A DNA stretch of 64,000 nt from Siphonodentalium dalli (GCA_032622095.1 CP136064.1:248407827-248471826), one strand, 5' to 3'. Counted from the first letter of the stretch, positions 11,790 through 25,400 are shown. The notes: generated from the sequence alone by a model not told the origin. Numbers and translations are program-made.

Positions 11790-12408
11790 AGCAAGAACAC
11801 TGTAATTCTAGAAACAAGCATCAAATATATAAACATATAATTTTTCATGTAATTACAGATTCGAGAAAAGAAAGAAATTTGATTTAATTTGAAGATTATA
11901 TCTTGCAACACCAGTTGTGATCTAGATTCTACGATTTTGACACCGAGTAAAAGCCAAGAACTGAGTCAGAGCACTGTGACATCATACTAACATGTTCATA
12001 TATTTGAATTCTCACTCCCGAGTTTTCCGAAGTAAGAATCCTAAGTCACAAACATGGCATCCCAGTGTTCCTAGGCCAGTTGTTGGTTTTCGAATTGTCC
12101 AGGGCTAATATGTCTTGGTAGCTGCCGTTCATTCACAAACACTCGAGAAACAATATTTGAATACACCCTTTGAATCCACAAATTATCATTTCAAAAGGAA
12201 CATAAGACAAAACAACTGATAGTTCAAGATCGATAGTAGTAAATATATTCCACTATTCATGAGGTAGAATATTATATTTTTGAGTCGTCAATCGATTGAT
12301 GAATAATTTTGCTACTTCTCCTCTAAGGAGTTTATTAGGACTTTTTAGCATTAAATATTTAATAGGGAATGAATGTATATAAATGAACACAATGAAACAC
12401 TGGTTTAT
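11790..12408. other. unassigned AT-rich sequence
   Basis: I see no convincing exon on either strand. Minus-strand open stretches near 12040-12130 have no splice context consistent with NOL7. Confidence 0.35.
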
Positions 12409-12412
12409 TTAA

Positions 12413-12891
12413 AGGTACTCAATCCGATAAAACTCCTCTCAATTACTATTTCAATGGCTTCGGGGGTCAAAAATATTTGATTCGAGTCGAGGATGTCACC
12501 CATCAAAGCTCAGATTTGTTAGATATCGATTTTAGAAATCTATTATTTTTCATTATCGGGAATACTTTCTGGCACAGAACTCAGTCAAAATTGCGTTATT
12601 ATTACCACTTGATTTTAGAGTTATCCATCCTTGTCTGTTTGAAAGTGTTTTGGTGTACAAATCTCGAGCAGGTTACGAAATTGACGGCAATTATTAGTAC
12701 TCATCTCGAGCAAATAACAAATTTCAAAAATCAATATCTAATAACTCTGAGCTTTGTTTGATGGGTTCGTCGACTCGAATCAAATATTTTTTACCCCCAA
12801 AGCCAAATAAATAGTAATATAGGACCCTCTGATCGGATTGTTGTTGTTGGAATCTGTTGAGATGGGGACCCTCTGTTCGGATTGAGTACCT
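12413..12891. mobile_element. TTAA-flanked element family K, 479 bp, intact ends
   Basis: TTAA duplications lie at 12409-12412 and 12892-12895. The terminal inverted repeats are AGGTACTCAATCCGA and TCGGATTGAGTACCT. Internal inverted blocks ('atttgattcgagtcgagga' and its complement) make most of it a foldback. It sits just beyond the probable NOL7 poly(A) site. TTAA specificity suggests piggyBac- or Kolobok-type mobilisation. No transposase is present. Confidence 0.8.
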
Positions 12892-12951
12892 TTAATTTAT
12901 TCTTTTCTGTAAAATTGAGTACATGCATGATATTGTAGGACTATAATGAGA

Positions 12952-13431
12952 TTTATTCTCACATACAGTAATGCCCTAAATAATCGACTCCTTAACCACA
13001 GAAGAATTATGGGTAAACTTTCAGGATTTAGTCGGAAATATGGCTTGGTGCCATTCATCAGAAAACTCTCACTGAGAGCTTTCCGATGAATGGCAACAAG
13101 CCATATTTCCGACTAAATCCTGAAAAATTACCCATAATTCTGCTGTGGTTAAGTAGTCGATTATTTAGGGCATCACTGTAGGTCTTGGTTTCATTATGGT
13201 CTTGGCTAAGTCTGTAACATTGTTGAAATATTTTTTGCTGAATGCTTCTATCGTCTCCCAAGTCCCAACAATTCTTGAACCAGTCCACATTGTGTGACCT
13301 CCTCCAATTTACGACTGTTCTGGTAACACCGAGCTTAGAACTTGCTTCATCAACCCTGACCCTATGTTCGGTTATTTGAACAAATGGCCATTCTAACTGG
13401 CTGCGATCCTGCTCAGACACTATATTCTCCA
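12952..13431 (-). other. probable NOL7 3' UTR with poly(A) signals
   Basis: After the TGA on the minus strand the sequence runs about 250 bp and then into a 213-bp foldback element (13178-12966). An AATAAA signal follows at 12957-12952 and another at about 12902-12897. If either is used, the foldback is part of the mature mRNA. The poly(A) choice is inference. Confidence 0.5.
12966..13178. mobile_element. 213-bp TA-flanked foldback element, family T
   Basis: The ends are CAGTAATGCCCTAAATAATC and its near complement (GATTATTTAGGGCATCACTG). TA lies on each side (12964-12965, 13179-13180), as for Tc1/mariner-type insertion. The two halves of about 104 bp are near-perfect inverted copies. Copies or fragments lie at 30275, 32694 and 38216. 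Confidence 0.82.
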
Positions 13432-13475
13432 TCATCTGTGAGTTTTCTTCTGCCGCTTTGCTAACATTGTATGGA
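13432..13475 (-). CDS. NOL7: NOL7 coding exon 6, terminal exon (residues 209-222)
   Basis: The acceptor is TTTGTCAATAATTTCAG. In the phase left by exon 5 the exon reads VHTMLAKRQKKTHR and then TGA at 13434-13432. This basic tail is in keeping with the Lys/Arg-rich end of NOL7. A longer open frame over the same bases (13435-13182) is out of phase with exon 5, so I treat it as 3' UTR. The exon is short, so this call rests on phase, acceptor and charge. Confidence 0.72.
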
Positions 13476-16400
13476 CTGAAATTATTGACAAATTTGCAAA
13501 TGTAATAAATATGGATAAAGTGTGTCTGACATTTGCAGAATGAGGTCCCAAGAGGGTGAATTTAGTGACGCTATCCCGCAAGATGGGCTAGAATCACCAA
13601 ATTAACCCTCTGGGAACATGATTCTGCTTAGGGCTCAACTGCTTTGGGAAACCTAGGATCAGATTGAAGATTGAAGCCAGTGCATTCTCTTATATATGCG
13701 AGGCTCCCTATGGGCCAGCATCACCATATTCACCCACTGGGAACCTCATTCTGCCTAGGCCTCATCTTCTGAGAAGTATCTATAGTCTCAAATTAACATT
13801 CATTTTAGTTACTTTTCCCCTTCTGTTCAGTTTCTATATTCCCTCATTTGCAGAAGATAACATGCATAATCAAGGTGACTAATGGTTGAACTTCTACTGG
13901 GGAACTCCAATCTGATCCTAGGTCTCACATAGCAGTGGAGGCCTAAGCAGCATGAGGCCATCAGAGGGTGAATTTCATCGGGATAACGTCACTAAATTCA
14001 CCCTCTGGGGACCTCATTCTGCAAATGTCAGACACACTAAATTCAGGCTTGATTCATGACAAAAATTGTGTCTGATTAGCAAAGATATAGATAATCTGAT
14101 AAATTGTGGGTTATTTACTCAGATGAATGGTTGGTAATGACACACACCACGAGGCAACTTTTAGCAGAAACTGAAGGTTTGTATTCATAATTAAAAACAA
14201 GAGGTACGCTGTCGCGTGGCATTTGCCCCCGACCGCAGCAATTCGGATTAAGCATGGACGAAACTGCGGATATCCGAGGAGGTCTATATGACCATTACAA
14301 AAGAAGTTCGTACAGAAATGTTGACTAATAACCCCAAAACAAGCGATCCGGAAACCCAAAAACAAGCGAAAATTCAAATTTTCTAAGTTGAAAAAAGGGC
14401 CATAAATCTGGCAAAAATCATCAGATCATACCCAAATTCGCACTTGACATGTATTTTCATATAACTGATCCACAAATATACGGGATTTGCAATCGTACCA
14501 CTAAAGCTCACGCTATCATCTGGAAACCCAAAAAACAAGAGAAAAATTTAATTTTCTAAGTAAAAAAAGGGCCATAACTCTGGTGAAAATGGGTGGACGA
14601 AACCCGCGCTATGCATGTAGCTGTTCCCCCATTCTGCTCTATCACCATACCAAATATCAGCTAAATCTGCCCAGCGGTTGCTGAACAATAATGCAAAATG
14701 TTTGTACGGACGGACAAAATTCAAATTTTCTAAGTTGAAAAAAGGGCCATTACTCTGGCAAAAATCATCAGATCATACCCAAATTCGCACTTGACATGTA
14801 TTTTCATATAACTGATCCACAAAAATACGGGATTTGCAATCGTACCACCAAAGCTCACGCTATCATCTGGAAACCAAAAAACAAGAGAAAAATTTGATTT
14901 TCTAAGTAAATGAAAGTGTCAAAAAGGGCCATAACTCTGGTGAAAATGGGTGGACGAAACCCGCGCTATGCATGTATCTGTTCCCACATGGTGCTCTATC
15001 ACCATACCAACTATCAGCTAAATCTGCCAAGCGGTTGCTGAACAATAATGCAAAATGTTTGTACGGATGGACAAAATTGAATTTTCTAAGTAAAAAAGGG
15101 CCATAACTCTGGTGAAAATGGGTGGACGAAACCTGCGCTATGCATGTAGCTGCTCCCCCATTCTGCTCTATCACCATATATGCATATAGCTGTTCCCCCA
15201 TGCTGCTCTATCACCATACCAAATATCAGCTAAATCTGCCATATATGCATATAGCTGTTCCCCCATGCTGCTCTATCACCATACCAAATATCAGCTAAAT
15301 CTGCCCACCGGTTGCTCAACAATAATGCAAAATGTTTGTACGGACGGCTCTACGGACGTACGGACGGAGACTTCGACTATATACCCGCCGACTTCAAGTC
15401 GGGGGCATAATAAATACTAGTATAGGTAATTGGTTATCATTTCATTATGCTACTAATCGCCTAGCAACCTGGCGACTTCTTCATATTGAAACCACTTTTA
15501 GTTATCTTTCAGATGGTGTATAAAACTTTTTTGACCCAAGCATCTGAGACATTGAGACCAAGGTCACCAGGGTTCGCGCTGCCTATTGCCAAGTTAGCAA
15601 ATTGCTATAAAAAAAATGAAATGGCTCCAAAAAAATCCCGATTGGCTACAAAAAGTGGTACCTAGCTTTTTGGCATTTGGCAATTGGTACCCATCGGGCA
15701 TATAATAAAACTTGCAGTTAATCGGTCGGAAACAAAACATACATCGATATCCGGTCGCGACATAGCTAATTGTGTCCTAATTGAAAGGGTATAATAGATT
15801 CGCGGCTTATGTCAGATCGACTTATTTTATTGCGGGGGGGTGACATGGTTTCGAATTTCTACTCGATAGTAACACTAAGAACGGCTATTGACTCCAATTT
15901 GACAAACATTAGTCAAACAAAGGGCTTATTGAAGTCTACATCGTTAGGACGTTGTGTGTTGATAGTAGGTGTTAGGTGATAAATTATCATAAATATCTCC
16001 TTCGTAACTCAGCCGTAACAAACTGTGACAGACAGCAAATATGAATCGTAAGTGCAAGTTAGATTTAAGACACGCAACACCCTTCTAAAATGAAAAACAG
16101 TTACTGATTTCTTCGGACATTCAGACATTATATAAATAAATATATACATATAATAGATAATTTGCTTGTTTTTTGGGTTTTTTTTTTTTGGAATACTAAG
16201 TTCAAGAGTGGCACCAAAAAATATTGGTCGGAAAAAAGTGGCAACAGAAAGTATCAAGTGGCTCTAAAAATAATGCAATTGGCAACAGTGTTGGCACCTG
16301 GACATTTTGGGCCAGCGCGAACCCTGAAGGTCACCCTTTCCAATTGTTGTGTTGTTTGATTTTGTACTTATTCTTGAGGATAACCCACCTGAATCTCGGC

Positions 16401-19400
16401 TAATACGCTTTCCATACAGTGATCTCTGCTTGAACTCGGCTGCTTTTGCTCCCCAATCCTTTGGATAAATCATGTCTTTTGAGGACTTCACTTCTATATT
16501 AGAGGATGAGCTGTAAACAGAGAAGAAATATGCCAAGTGATTACATGTAAGCGTTTAAGGGGGAGGTCAAGTGACTAATTTTGAAGGGGAATTTCCAAGC
16601 AAATCTCTGGAGCAAAAGTTATGTATGAAGTAGATGTTCCGGAACCAAAGAAGACATATCATTGAACAATCATAACATTTAAATGGCAGGTGCGCTAGGT
16701 AAATTATAAAATTTTGCAATAAATAAATTTTTGAGAATTTTGTTCTGGAATTACATCACATGACCTACATTTGAAAAATCAATATAAAATTCAATAATAA
16801 ATGCACCAACATTATAATGGAACAAGTTCCAAGAGGACCCGCCACAAAAATACCTGTTGTTTCCAATACCACATCAAGTCACACAGAAGTATGTGCAACT
16901 AAAAATTGGTCACTTGACCTCCCCCTTAATATTATAAATGCTTCTTCCTCTTTGAACCACAACCGCAAGCCTATTTATAAGTGTTACTGTAGGTCAAGGA
17001 CATTGTCCTAAACAAAATTCAAAATGACCGACTTATTGAGTTTGTACAGAAAAACAGACCTCAAATTATGGTGCCGGATATTTGCACAACGGGTTAACAT
17101 CAAATTACAGAGGGTCACCCTCTGAAAACCTCATTCTGCTATGGGAGAAATAGACACAAATTTAAGTTCCCAGATGGTGACGATGCTGATGTGCAAATAT
17201 TGGACACCTCGATTATGCATTGTGTCATCTGCCAATTTGGATATGTAGAGAAACTAAACTAAAATGGAAGTGTCAATGACACTGTACCTGAACTTGGGGC
17301 AGGAGTTAATTTTTTGCTGAGCAATGAAAAGAATGACAAAGAAGAAGTCATGCTGAAGATCCGTATAAAGTTTGATCATGATCAGATGAGGGATATGGTC
17401 TGTAGGGTGCGCCAAAGGCTTTAGTCATACAAAGATTAAATCAAAGATGACCACTGGCAGCCTTGTTTTCAACGAATTTCGGTCAAAATAGGAAGCTCTC
17501 ATCTAGAGGTTACCCCGAAGATCCATATGAAGTTTGGTGATGATTGGACGAGGGATATGGTCTGTAGGGTGCGCCAAAGGATTTAGTCATACAAAGAATA
17601 AATTTCAAGATGGCCACTGGCGGCCATGTTTCACTGGCGGCCATGTTTTTCAACAAATTTCGGTCAAAATAGGAAGCTCCCATTTAGAGGTCATCCTGAA
17701 TATCCATATGAAGTTTGGTGATGATCGGATTAGGGATGTGGTCTGTAGGGTGCACCAAGGAATTTAGTCCAATTTAAGTTTACAATGATAATGTATCAAA
17801 TTCTACCAACAACACAGCCATCAAGATAAGCCACCTCACTGCTGACCCATTAATATCAATTATATAGCAGAGCTGTCAACTAATCACTGATTCTGTTTAT
17901 GCTGAACCTTGGCATCTCTATTAAACCTATAACATCTTAACATCTATTACGACCTCAGACCATCTTCAGAGGGATATACTCACCTGAGCAATGCAGCAAA
18001 GATTTTCTAGTCTACAGTTTATAGCATGTCACGAACATAACAGAAAATGACATCCTTTCAATACATGTTTGCCCTAGGCAAACATTTCAGGGCAAACATT
18101 TATTTATTGTTGATGTGTACATTGAAATACATAAGTATCCATGTAAAATTCACAAGATATATGTATGTATATAAATTATGTAATTCATCCTGCATACCGT
18201 TGAAACATTTAAAAACAAGAGGTGGCATCAGAGATGCTGTGTCTCGTTTTCGGTGGCTTACCGCCGGTGGCTACCACCAATTGGTGTGCATCAGTATCGG
18301 TAGACTAATTAATAGGTAAAATCGAAAAATGATTAATTAAGGGCCATAACTCCATCAAATTTTATCGGGCCAGGCTGGTTTTCGAACTCGTCCGAAATAT
18401 TCTTGGCAAGTATGTCTATTCCAAATTTTAAACAAATCGGAGGACGTTTGTTGAAGTTATCACGCTAACGAGCTAAAAATTCACGAAAAATGACTAATTA
18501 AGGGCCATAACTCTATCAAATTTTATTGGGCCAGGCTGGTTTTCGAACTCGTCCAGTATATTATTGGAAGACACTTATATACCAAATTTTAGTTGAATCG
18601 GATGACGTTTGTTGAAGTTATCGTGCTAACGAGTTCAAAATGCGTACAAAATGACTACTTAAGGACCATAACTCTATCAAATTTTATCGGACCGGGCCGG
18701 TTTTCTAACTTGTCCGAGGTATTCTTGGGAGACACCTATATATCAAAATTTCAATCAAATAGGATGATGTTTGTTGAAGTTATCGCGCTAACGAGCTGAA
18801 AATTCGTGAAAAATGACTAATTAAGGGCCATAACTCTATCAAATTTTATCGGACCAGGCCGGTTTTCGAACTCATCCGAGATATTCTTGGGAGACACCTA
18901 TATACCAAATTTCAATCAAATTGGATAACGTTTGTTGAAGTTATCGCGCTAACGAGCTGAAAATTCAAAGGGCCATAACTCTGTAATAAATGTGCGGACG
19001 AACCAGATTTTTTGTCTGCAGCTTACGTGCATGGATATGTACTCACACACCAAATTTTAATCCGTCAATAAACGGTTGAGTTATAAGCAAAACATGTCGC
19101 CCGCCCGTCCGCCGCCCGCCCGCCCGCCCACCGTCCCCCATCATACTATAAGTCGAGTTTTGGAAAAAAACTCGACTAAAAATTAGATACCATAGCATTT
19201 TCTCCAAATTGGGATAAGAGACATCAAAAAATTATATAGCCATATTTATAGCTAAGTAATCCAAAGACATGGGATATGGAATTGGTGAATTGGGTTTAAT
19301 AACGCTTCAAACAAATTTACCAGTACATAACACATAAGATTTTGGACCGATTTAAACCAAATTTGGTGTGGTAGCTCGGGTACCCTTGGTGGAGTTATAA

Positions 19401-22400
19401 TGGTGTCAGTTTTTCAAATTGTTTTAACTTTAAATTATATTAAAAAAATCTTTTTTAATTATTTAAAAAGAAAAAATATTTTATCGTATTTGTTTTTTAT
19501 TTACTTGTTTTTTCATTTCTTTTTGTTTTTTTTAAGAGCGAATATTTTTTGAAAAAGGTTAAAAATAATCGGATCAAACCCATATTCGAACTCGATCAGT
19601 CTTTTGGGCTAAGAAATTCGCATTCAAAATTTGGTTCCGATCAGATAGAAAATGTTTGAGTTATCGCACCATGCGTAAAGTGTCTATGGACAGTTAGACA
19701 GGCGGATGGACGAACGACGAGTGGTCAATATGGACGTCGACAATATGTTAACCATATTATGGTATGGGTAAACATAAAAAGCAAAACCTGCAATTATCTT
19801 TACATGTATACTATGTATAGTTGACTCATCTAGCCAACAATTAAACTCCATTTTAGCTTAAAATGAACTCTACCTCCAGTTATAAACTTGTTGTTTCTGA
19901 TAATTCAGGCGGTATTTATTTGGAAACACTAATTTAGTGTATCGTGATATGTATCGTATCATTGATCTTGTATCATGATTTGTATCGTATAATGACCAAG
20001 TGTTATCATTGCAGCCCTACTGCATTGCTTTCCTGATTAGAGCACTATGCACTGAGTACTACTAGTACCTTATCTAGAAAATAATGTGGCTGATTAGATG
20101 GACAAAATGTAATGCCCATTGGCCAATATCTCAACTATCAAATGGAGTAAGTCGACCATAGAATTTAGCCATGAAAATAACTTGCCAGTTCTTACCTGCT
20201 ATCACCTACTGGAATGAAATCATTTTCCTCATCTGAGCCGTAAATCTCTGTATCATCTGGAATGAGAAATGAGCAATTAGACTTCAAACTTTGTATTTGC
20301 ATATCTGTAACAGCTGCAAGCATCTAAGATGAAGAACTCTATTGCCATCATAGTTATCAACCATGTTTTCTGATATCAATCTGAGAAGTCATTTGAAGAA
20401 TAACATAATAATGATCAACTGAGCTATACTATAGACCACCGAATCATTATGAGACTTAAGAAACAGATCTAGCAAAATTTCACATATATATGTCAAACTT
20501 GTGAATGCGATTGCTTTCTGGTTTCAATATTGCTTCTAATACTGTTTCATTATTGTATAACAGAGACGGCCACAAAGAATGCACACGTTAGACATTATCT
20601 TCATCTTCACTATTATTATGCCTGATGCAATGATTCGATACAAGATTCGATGCGATTTAGACTCATTTGGCTGATTTGATTCGAGATTTGATTCGAAATG
20701 AAAATGCCTGATTTGCAGGGCCCTAGTACCAATGTGTGTTCTGTGCTTAGTTTTGTTTTGGACTGTACTGCCAGTCAATATTGTCAATGAAAGGGGAATG
20801 ACTCTATCTCATAGTTTTTGTTTTGATGCATTTTGGGTAAATAAGATGGAATTTTCTATCAGAAATGATAAAATTGTTCAAAAATATACAGTTGCAGCAC
20901 ATGCCAGATGGCTTGACGTATACATGTACATGTACATCAAATAAATGTAACACGTACAAGAGACGGGCCAATGTCGAGCCAAGCAAAGATAGTACAACCG
21001 GTGTTTGGCTCAACATATAACATGGGCCTAATTGAAATCACTTGCCCCTAGGCTATTTGTTTATTAGAGAGAATGGGCCATTATCAGGGAAGTCATAAAG
21101 CTAGATGTTAAATTCACATCCCAGCATCAGCATTCTATGGTCCAATGAGTATCATGCAATACCAGAAACAATTTCACATCACATGGTAACCAGATAGGGA
21201 ACCACTAATACAAATATTAATCGACTAGATCATGACATGAATCTCTACTCTACATGGCTAACGCCTGTAGAGATCATATTCAAGTTCAACAAGTACAAAA
21301 CCTGGGAACTTTTGGTGATCTGACCCATATTGATAGGGAACTTATAAAATTGAACAAACACAGCAGAGAATATATTTCTTTGTAAATATATGTTTCTTAA
21401 TAATCTACTTCACAGTAGGGGGTGGTCCTAGCTCGAGATTGCATGCTTTTTGGTGACTTTTTTGAACCGATAACCATCGAATTAATTACCAGGGAGAAAT
21501 TCCATGATTATATGTGATGCAAAGCAAAATCGCTCACAAAGTCACTTAAATTGTGCAACTTTGAGTTGAGACCTTCACCTACAGTGAACTACATTATTAA
21601 AGATACATAATCCATATTACTATTTCTTTGGCTTGGGGGGTAAAAAATATTTGATTTGAGTCAAGGAACCCACCCATCAAAGCTCAGAGTTATCAGATAT
21701 TGATTCTTCTTGAAATATGTTATTTTTCACCACCTAGCAAATATTCGACCAACATACTCTCGATACCTCAATACTCTCGCATTTAAAAATATATCATTTG
21801 CATGTCCGATTGTGTCCAAATTTTGACCATGTCCTGAGGTACATCTTAGAATACGACACATAAAAAAATCAGGCCAATCGATCAAGACAACCTGAGATAT
21901 AACGCATTTCCCAAAAGTTACCAAGGCGATATTTTTACTGATATAACATGTTACCTTCTCTAAAGAAGAATTTGATTTCAGTGGCGTTTGGCATAAATTA
22001 TGGACAAGTTCTGTACACCGTTTGCCAGCTTTCTTTATATTGATATTAGAGGTGATGATGTTATTCCTGCATGCCAGTTTGTCACCAGTTATTTTTGACC
22101 TCAGATGACTTAACCCTTTACCCAACAAACCGGCCAAAACCGGCCAAATAAAGCTTCAACAGCCTAAAATATCTTCAGTCTGTCTCAATAGAACCATACA
22201 AATATGGATATCATTGGAACCGGCTCATTGACCACATTGTGATGGTTACAGTTATGCCCTGTGCCAATGCATTCTCTTATATATGCGAGTCGACCATAGG
22301 TCGCCTCGCATATATAAGAGAATGCATTGGCCTAAAAAAAATCTTTTTTTAACACTTTTTACCATTTTGTCTTACATTCTTTAACAATTTTATAATTTTT

Positions 22401-25400
22401 AATGTGTTAAGCCAATGCATTCTCTTATATATGCGAGGCGACCTATGGTCGACTCGCATATATAAGAGAATGCATTGGCACAGGGCCGTTCTGTTGGGTA
22501 AAGGGTTAAAGGGGCATGCATGAGCAAAAAAGAGCATTCCTTATCAGCTTAGAATATATGTAGAAAAACTGTTACACATTGGTCACATGGCCAGGGGAAT
22601 AGGGATAGGTGCCTTTGACCTCAGATGACCTAAATGGGGACTAATAAATTGCATGATTAATAATGAGCTTTTATTATCAGCTCAGAAAATATGTGGGAAA
22701 ATTGGTGCACATAGGTAACAAGACACGGGAAATGTCACGGGATATGTGCCGTTGTCCCCTCAAATGACTTAAAGGCACTAATAATTAGAAATCAAGAGTG
22801 TTTATTATCAGCTTAAACTAATTCTTCACACGATGTACTAGCATGTCATGTTTGTTACTCATCATTTTTGACGGGCAATCCCTTAGTTTTTTAATAAAAG
22901 ATGCCAAACAATAATTTCCCTCCTGCTTGTTACTGAAATAACATGTCTATGGTCAAGCCTTGAAATAGTGTGTCTGTCATTTGCAGAATGAGGTCCCCAG
23001 AGGGTAAATTTAGTGATGCTACCCCCGCATAGCGGGCTAGCATCACCAAATTCACCCTCTGGGGACCTCATTCTGCTGAGGTGTAAGCAGAATGAGGTCC
23101 CCAGAGGGTGAATTTGGTAATGCTAGCACGCTATGCGGGGTAGCATCACTAAATTAACCCTCTAGGAACCTCATTCTGCAAATGACAGACACACTATTTC
23201 AAGGCTTGGTCTGTGGTAACTAGAGGTGGGCTGTCCCAATGGGACTAAGGATCTCCACAGTAGTCGAGAAATCGGCCTCTGTGCGAAATTAGTCACATGA
23301 TGTCCCATGGTGACCCCTACTTGTTTCTATTTTTTTGTAGACACAATTTGCAATGAGCTACGAGAATAACGTTGAAAATGACGCTTAATGCTCTTACCAG
23401 TTGACTCGGTTGAGTGTAAATATAAGTAATGGATGTTGATTTTGTTGCATTCCATAGAGTTGGTCTGATATTTTTAAGTGTGGAATGCTTTCGTGTTCCA
23501 CACAAAATATCAGACCAACTTGCATCCATATTCTATGGAATGCAAGCAAATCAACATCCATTTCTTAAATGATTACAAATTTTGAAGTATTTGTATTGTA
23601 TTTGTAATCAAGAATTCTAGGAGCCAAAGTATAAAGTATTTGAAATCAAATACTTTGAATATTGGAGGGTATTTTCAATTTCATTTTGATTACTATTGAC
23701 ATGAAACATTTCATGCTATAGCATCTATTTCAATGGGGCCACCAAGCCTGAGTTTAGTGTGCCTGTCATTTGCAGAATGGGTTCCCCAGAGGGTGAATTT
23801 ATTAATGCTATCCCACATAGAGGGCTTGCATCACTAAATTCACCCTCTGGGGACCTTAATCTGCTCAGACCTCATCTTCTCTGGAAAGTTTCTTTATTAT
23901 CAAGTTTCTATAGAAACTTCCTCACATAGATTCTATTTCTTTTTTAGTTTAATTTCTGTATATACCCAAATTGGCAGACGACACATTGCATAATCAAGGT
24001 TCCCAATGGGTGTATATCACAATATTCACCATTTGGAAACTTCAATCTGAGTCTAAAACTCCCATAGAAGATGAGGCCTAAGTAGAATGAGGTCTCCGGA
24101 GGGTGAATTTGGTGATGCTAGCCCACTATGCAGGATAGCCTCACTAAATTCACCCTCTGGTGACCTCATTCTGCAAATAATTGGCACACTAAACTCAGAC
24201 TTGGGGCCAATTGATAAATAATAGACAACACACCATGCATCTTAATCGAGAATCTTTTATCAAATGAGTCGTGGATGGAGCAAGGATATATTGGTAATTA
24301 TGCGCCGTCTGCAATGAGTTCGATAAAAGATTTGAGATTATGATGCAACTAGTGTTCTGTATTTATTCAACACCGTTGTGTCATATAAGTTCAATCCATG
24401 ACTGTAACCTTCATTGATAATTTAGCTACCTTTATTGTGATTTAAGTCTTGATGAATAACCAGTAATGATCGGGGTATCACCCGAAGCAGATCATTAACG
24501 TAATGTATGTCATCTTTCTTGGCAACAACCTCAACAATAATAGTTCTGGCTTGTATTCCACTAGAGTACAATAATATGTATTCAATGACTGGGACTGTGT
24601 TTAATACATGTGCCTCACATAAATGGGTGTGGAATAAAAATTGATATTGGGCAACGCCATGAAAGAACACATTCTGTGACATTCACAAATTGTGTCTTCA
24701 ATACATGTTTTATTTGAAGTTAACATATTAATAAGCATACATGTACAACAACATGAGCCACAACTTATAGCAAAACAAAGCATCCTAGTATTACATCTTG
24801 CCATCTTTAAATGGGTACTGTACACTAAATCCGGCCATTTATGGGACCATCGCCTTTTATACTCAACAGACTATATGCAACATATGAGAAAATATGAGCA
24901 ACATACGGTAAATGAGAGTATTTTGCACTCATCCATAGCTCAAATTCATTCATTTGTTGCATATATTCTGTTGAGTATAAAATGAGATGGTCCCAAAAAA
25001 TGGCCCGATTTAGTGTACAGTAGTACCCCGTTAAAACATCATAACTGTTTCAGTCCAGAGATACCTGATATCCCAATAATTGAGATTAGTTGGCTTCATA
25101 CCACATTCACAGATTTAACAATAACACCAATTAATACCTGATTAAGCTAACTGGGGATTATGATAGAGCATTGTTGAACTATGTTTTTTTTATTGTGTGA
25201 GAATCTTTACATAGCTTGTTTCCCAGTATTTGGCTTCATTACAATCCAAATGAAAGTGTCAATGACACTGTAGCTCAACTTGAGGAGGTGTTAATAATTT
25301 TATGCTGAGCCCTCAATTGAATGATAAAGAAGGAAAGTTGATGGATTTAGATGAGAATTTTAGATGAGAAATCCAAGCGCCCATGTTTTTTAAAACAAAT

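Noticed and set aside
13182-13435. Minus-strand open frame beginning MMENIVSEQDRSQLEWPFVQ, which looks protein-like
   Set aside because: It overlaps the NOL7 last exon in another frame. The phase left by exon 5 leads to the short basic tail and TGA, so I treat the rest as 3' UTR.
14902-15201. Minus-strand frame with FHQSYGPFLLRKFN, also at 28092-28423
   Set aside because: It lies entirely in family B repeats and changes frame from unit to unit.
16264-16536. The full 90-codon open frame around NOL7 exon 5 as a stand-alone protein
   Set aside because: Only 16510-16389 is bounded by splice sites and matches NOL7. The flanking residues are intron and hAT sequence.
20536-21016. Overlapping frames of 70-83 codons on both strands next to NOL7 exon 4
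   Set aside because: No domain, splice context or codon pattern was found, and opposite-strand frames overlap. Exon 4 itself is much shorter and well bounded.
24422-24682. Minus-strand 86-codon frame with DDIHYVNDLLRVIPRSLLVI
   Set aside because: Its composition looks plausible, but no splice sites in NOL7 phase, no domain recognised and no start context. Left unannotated.
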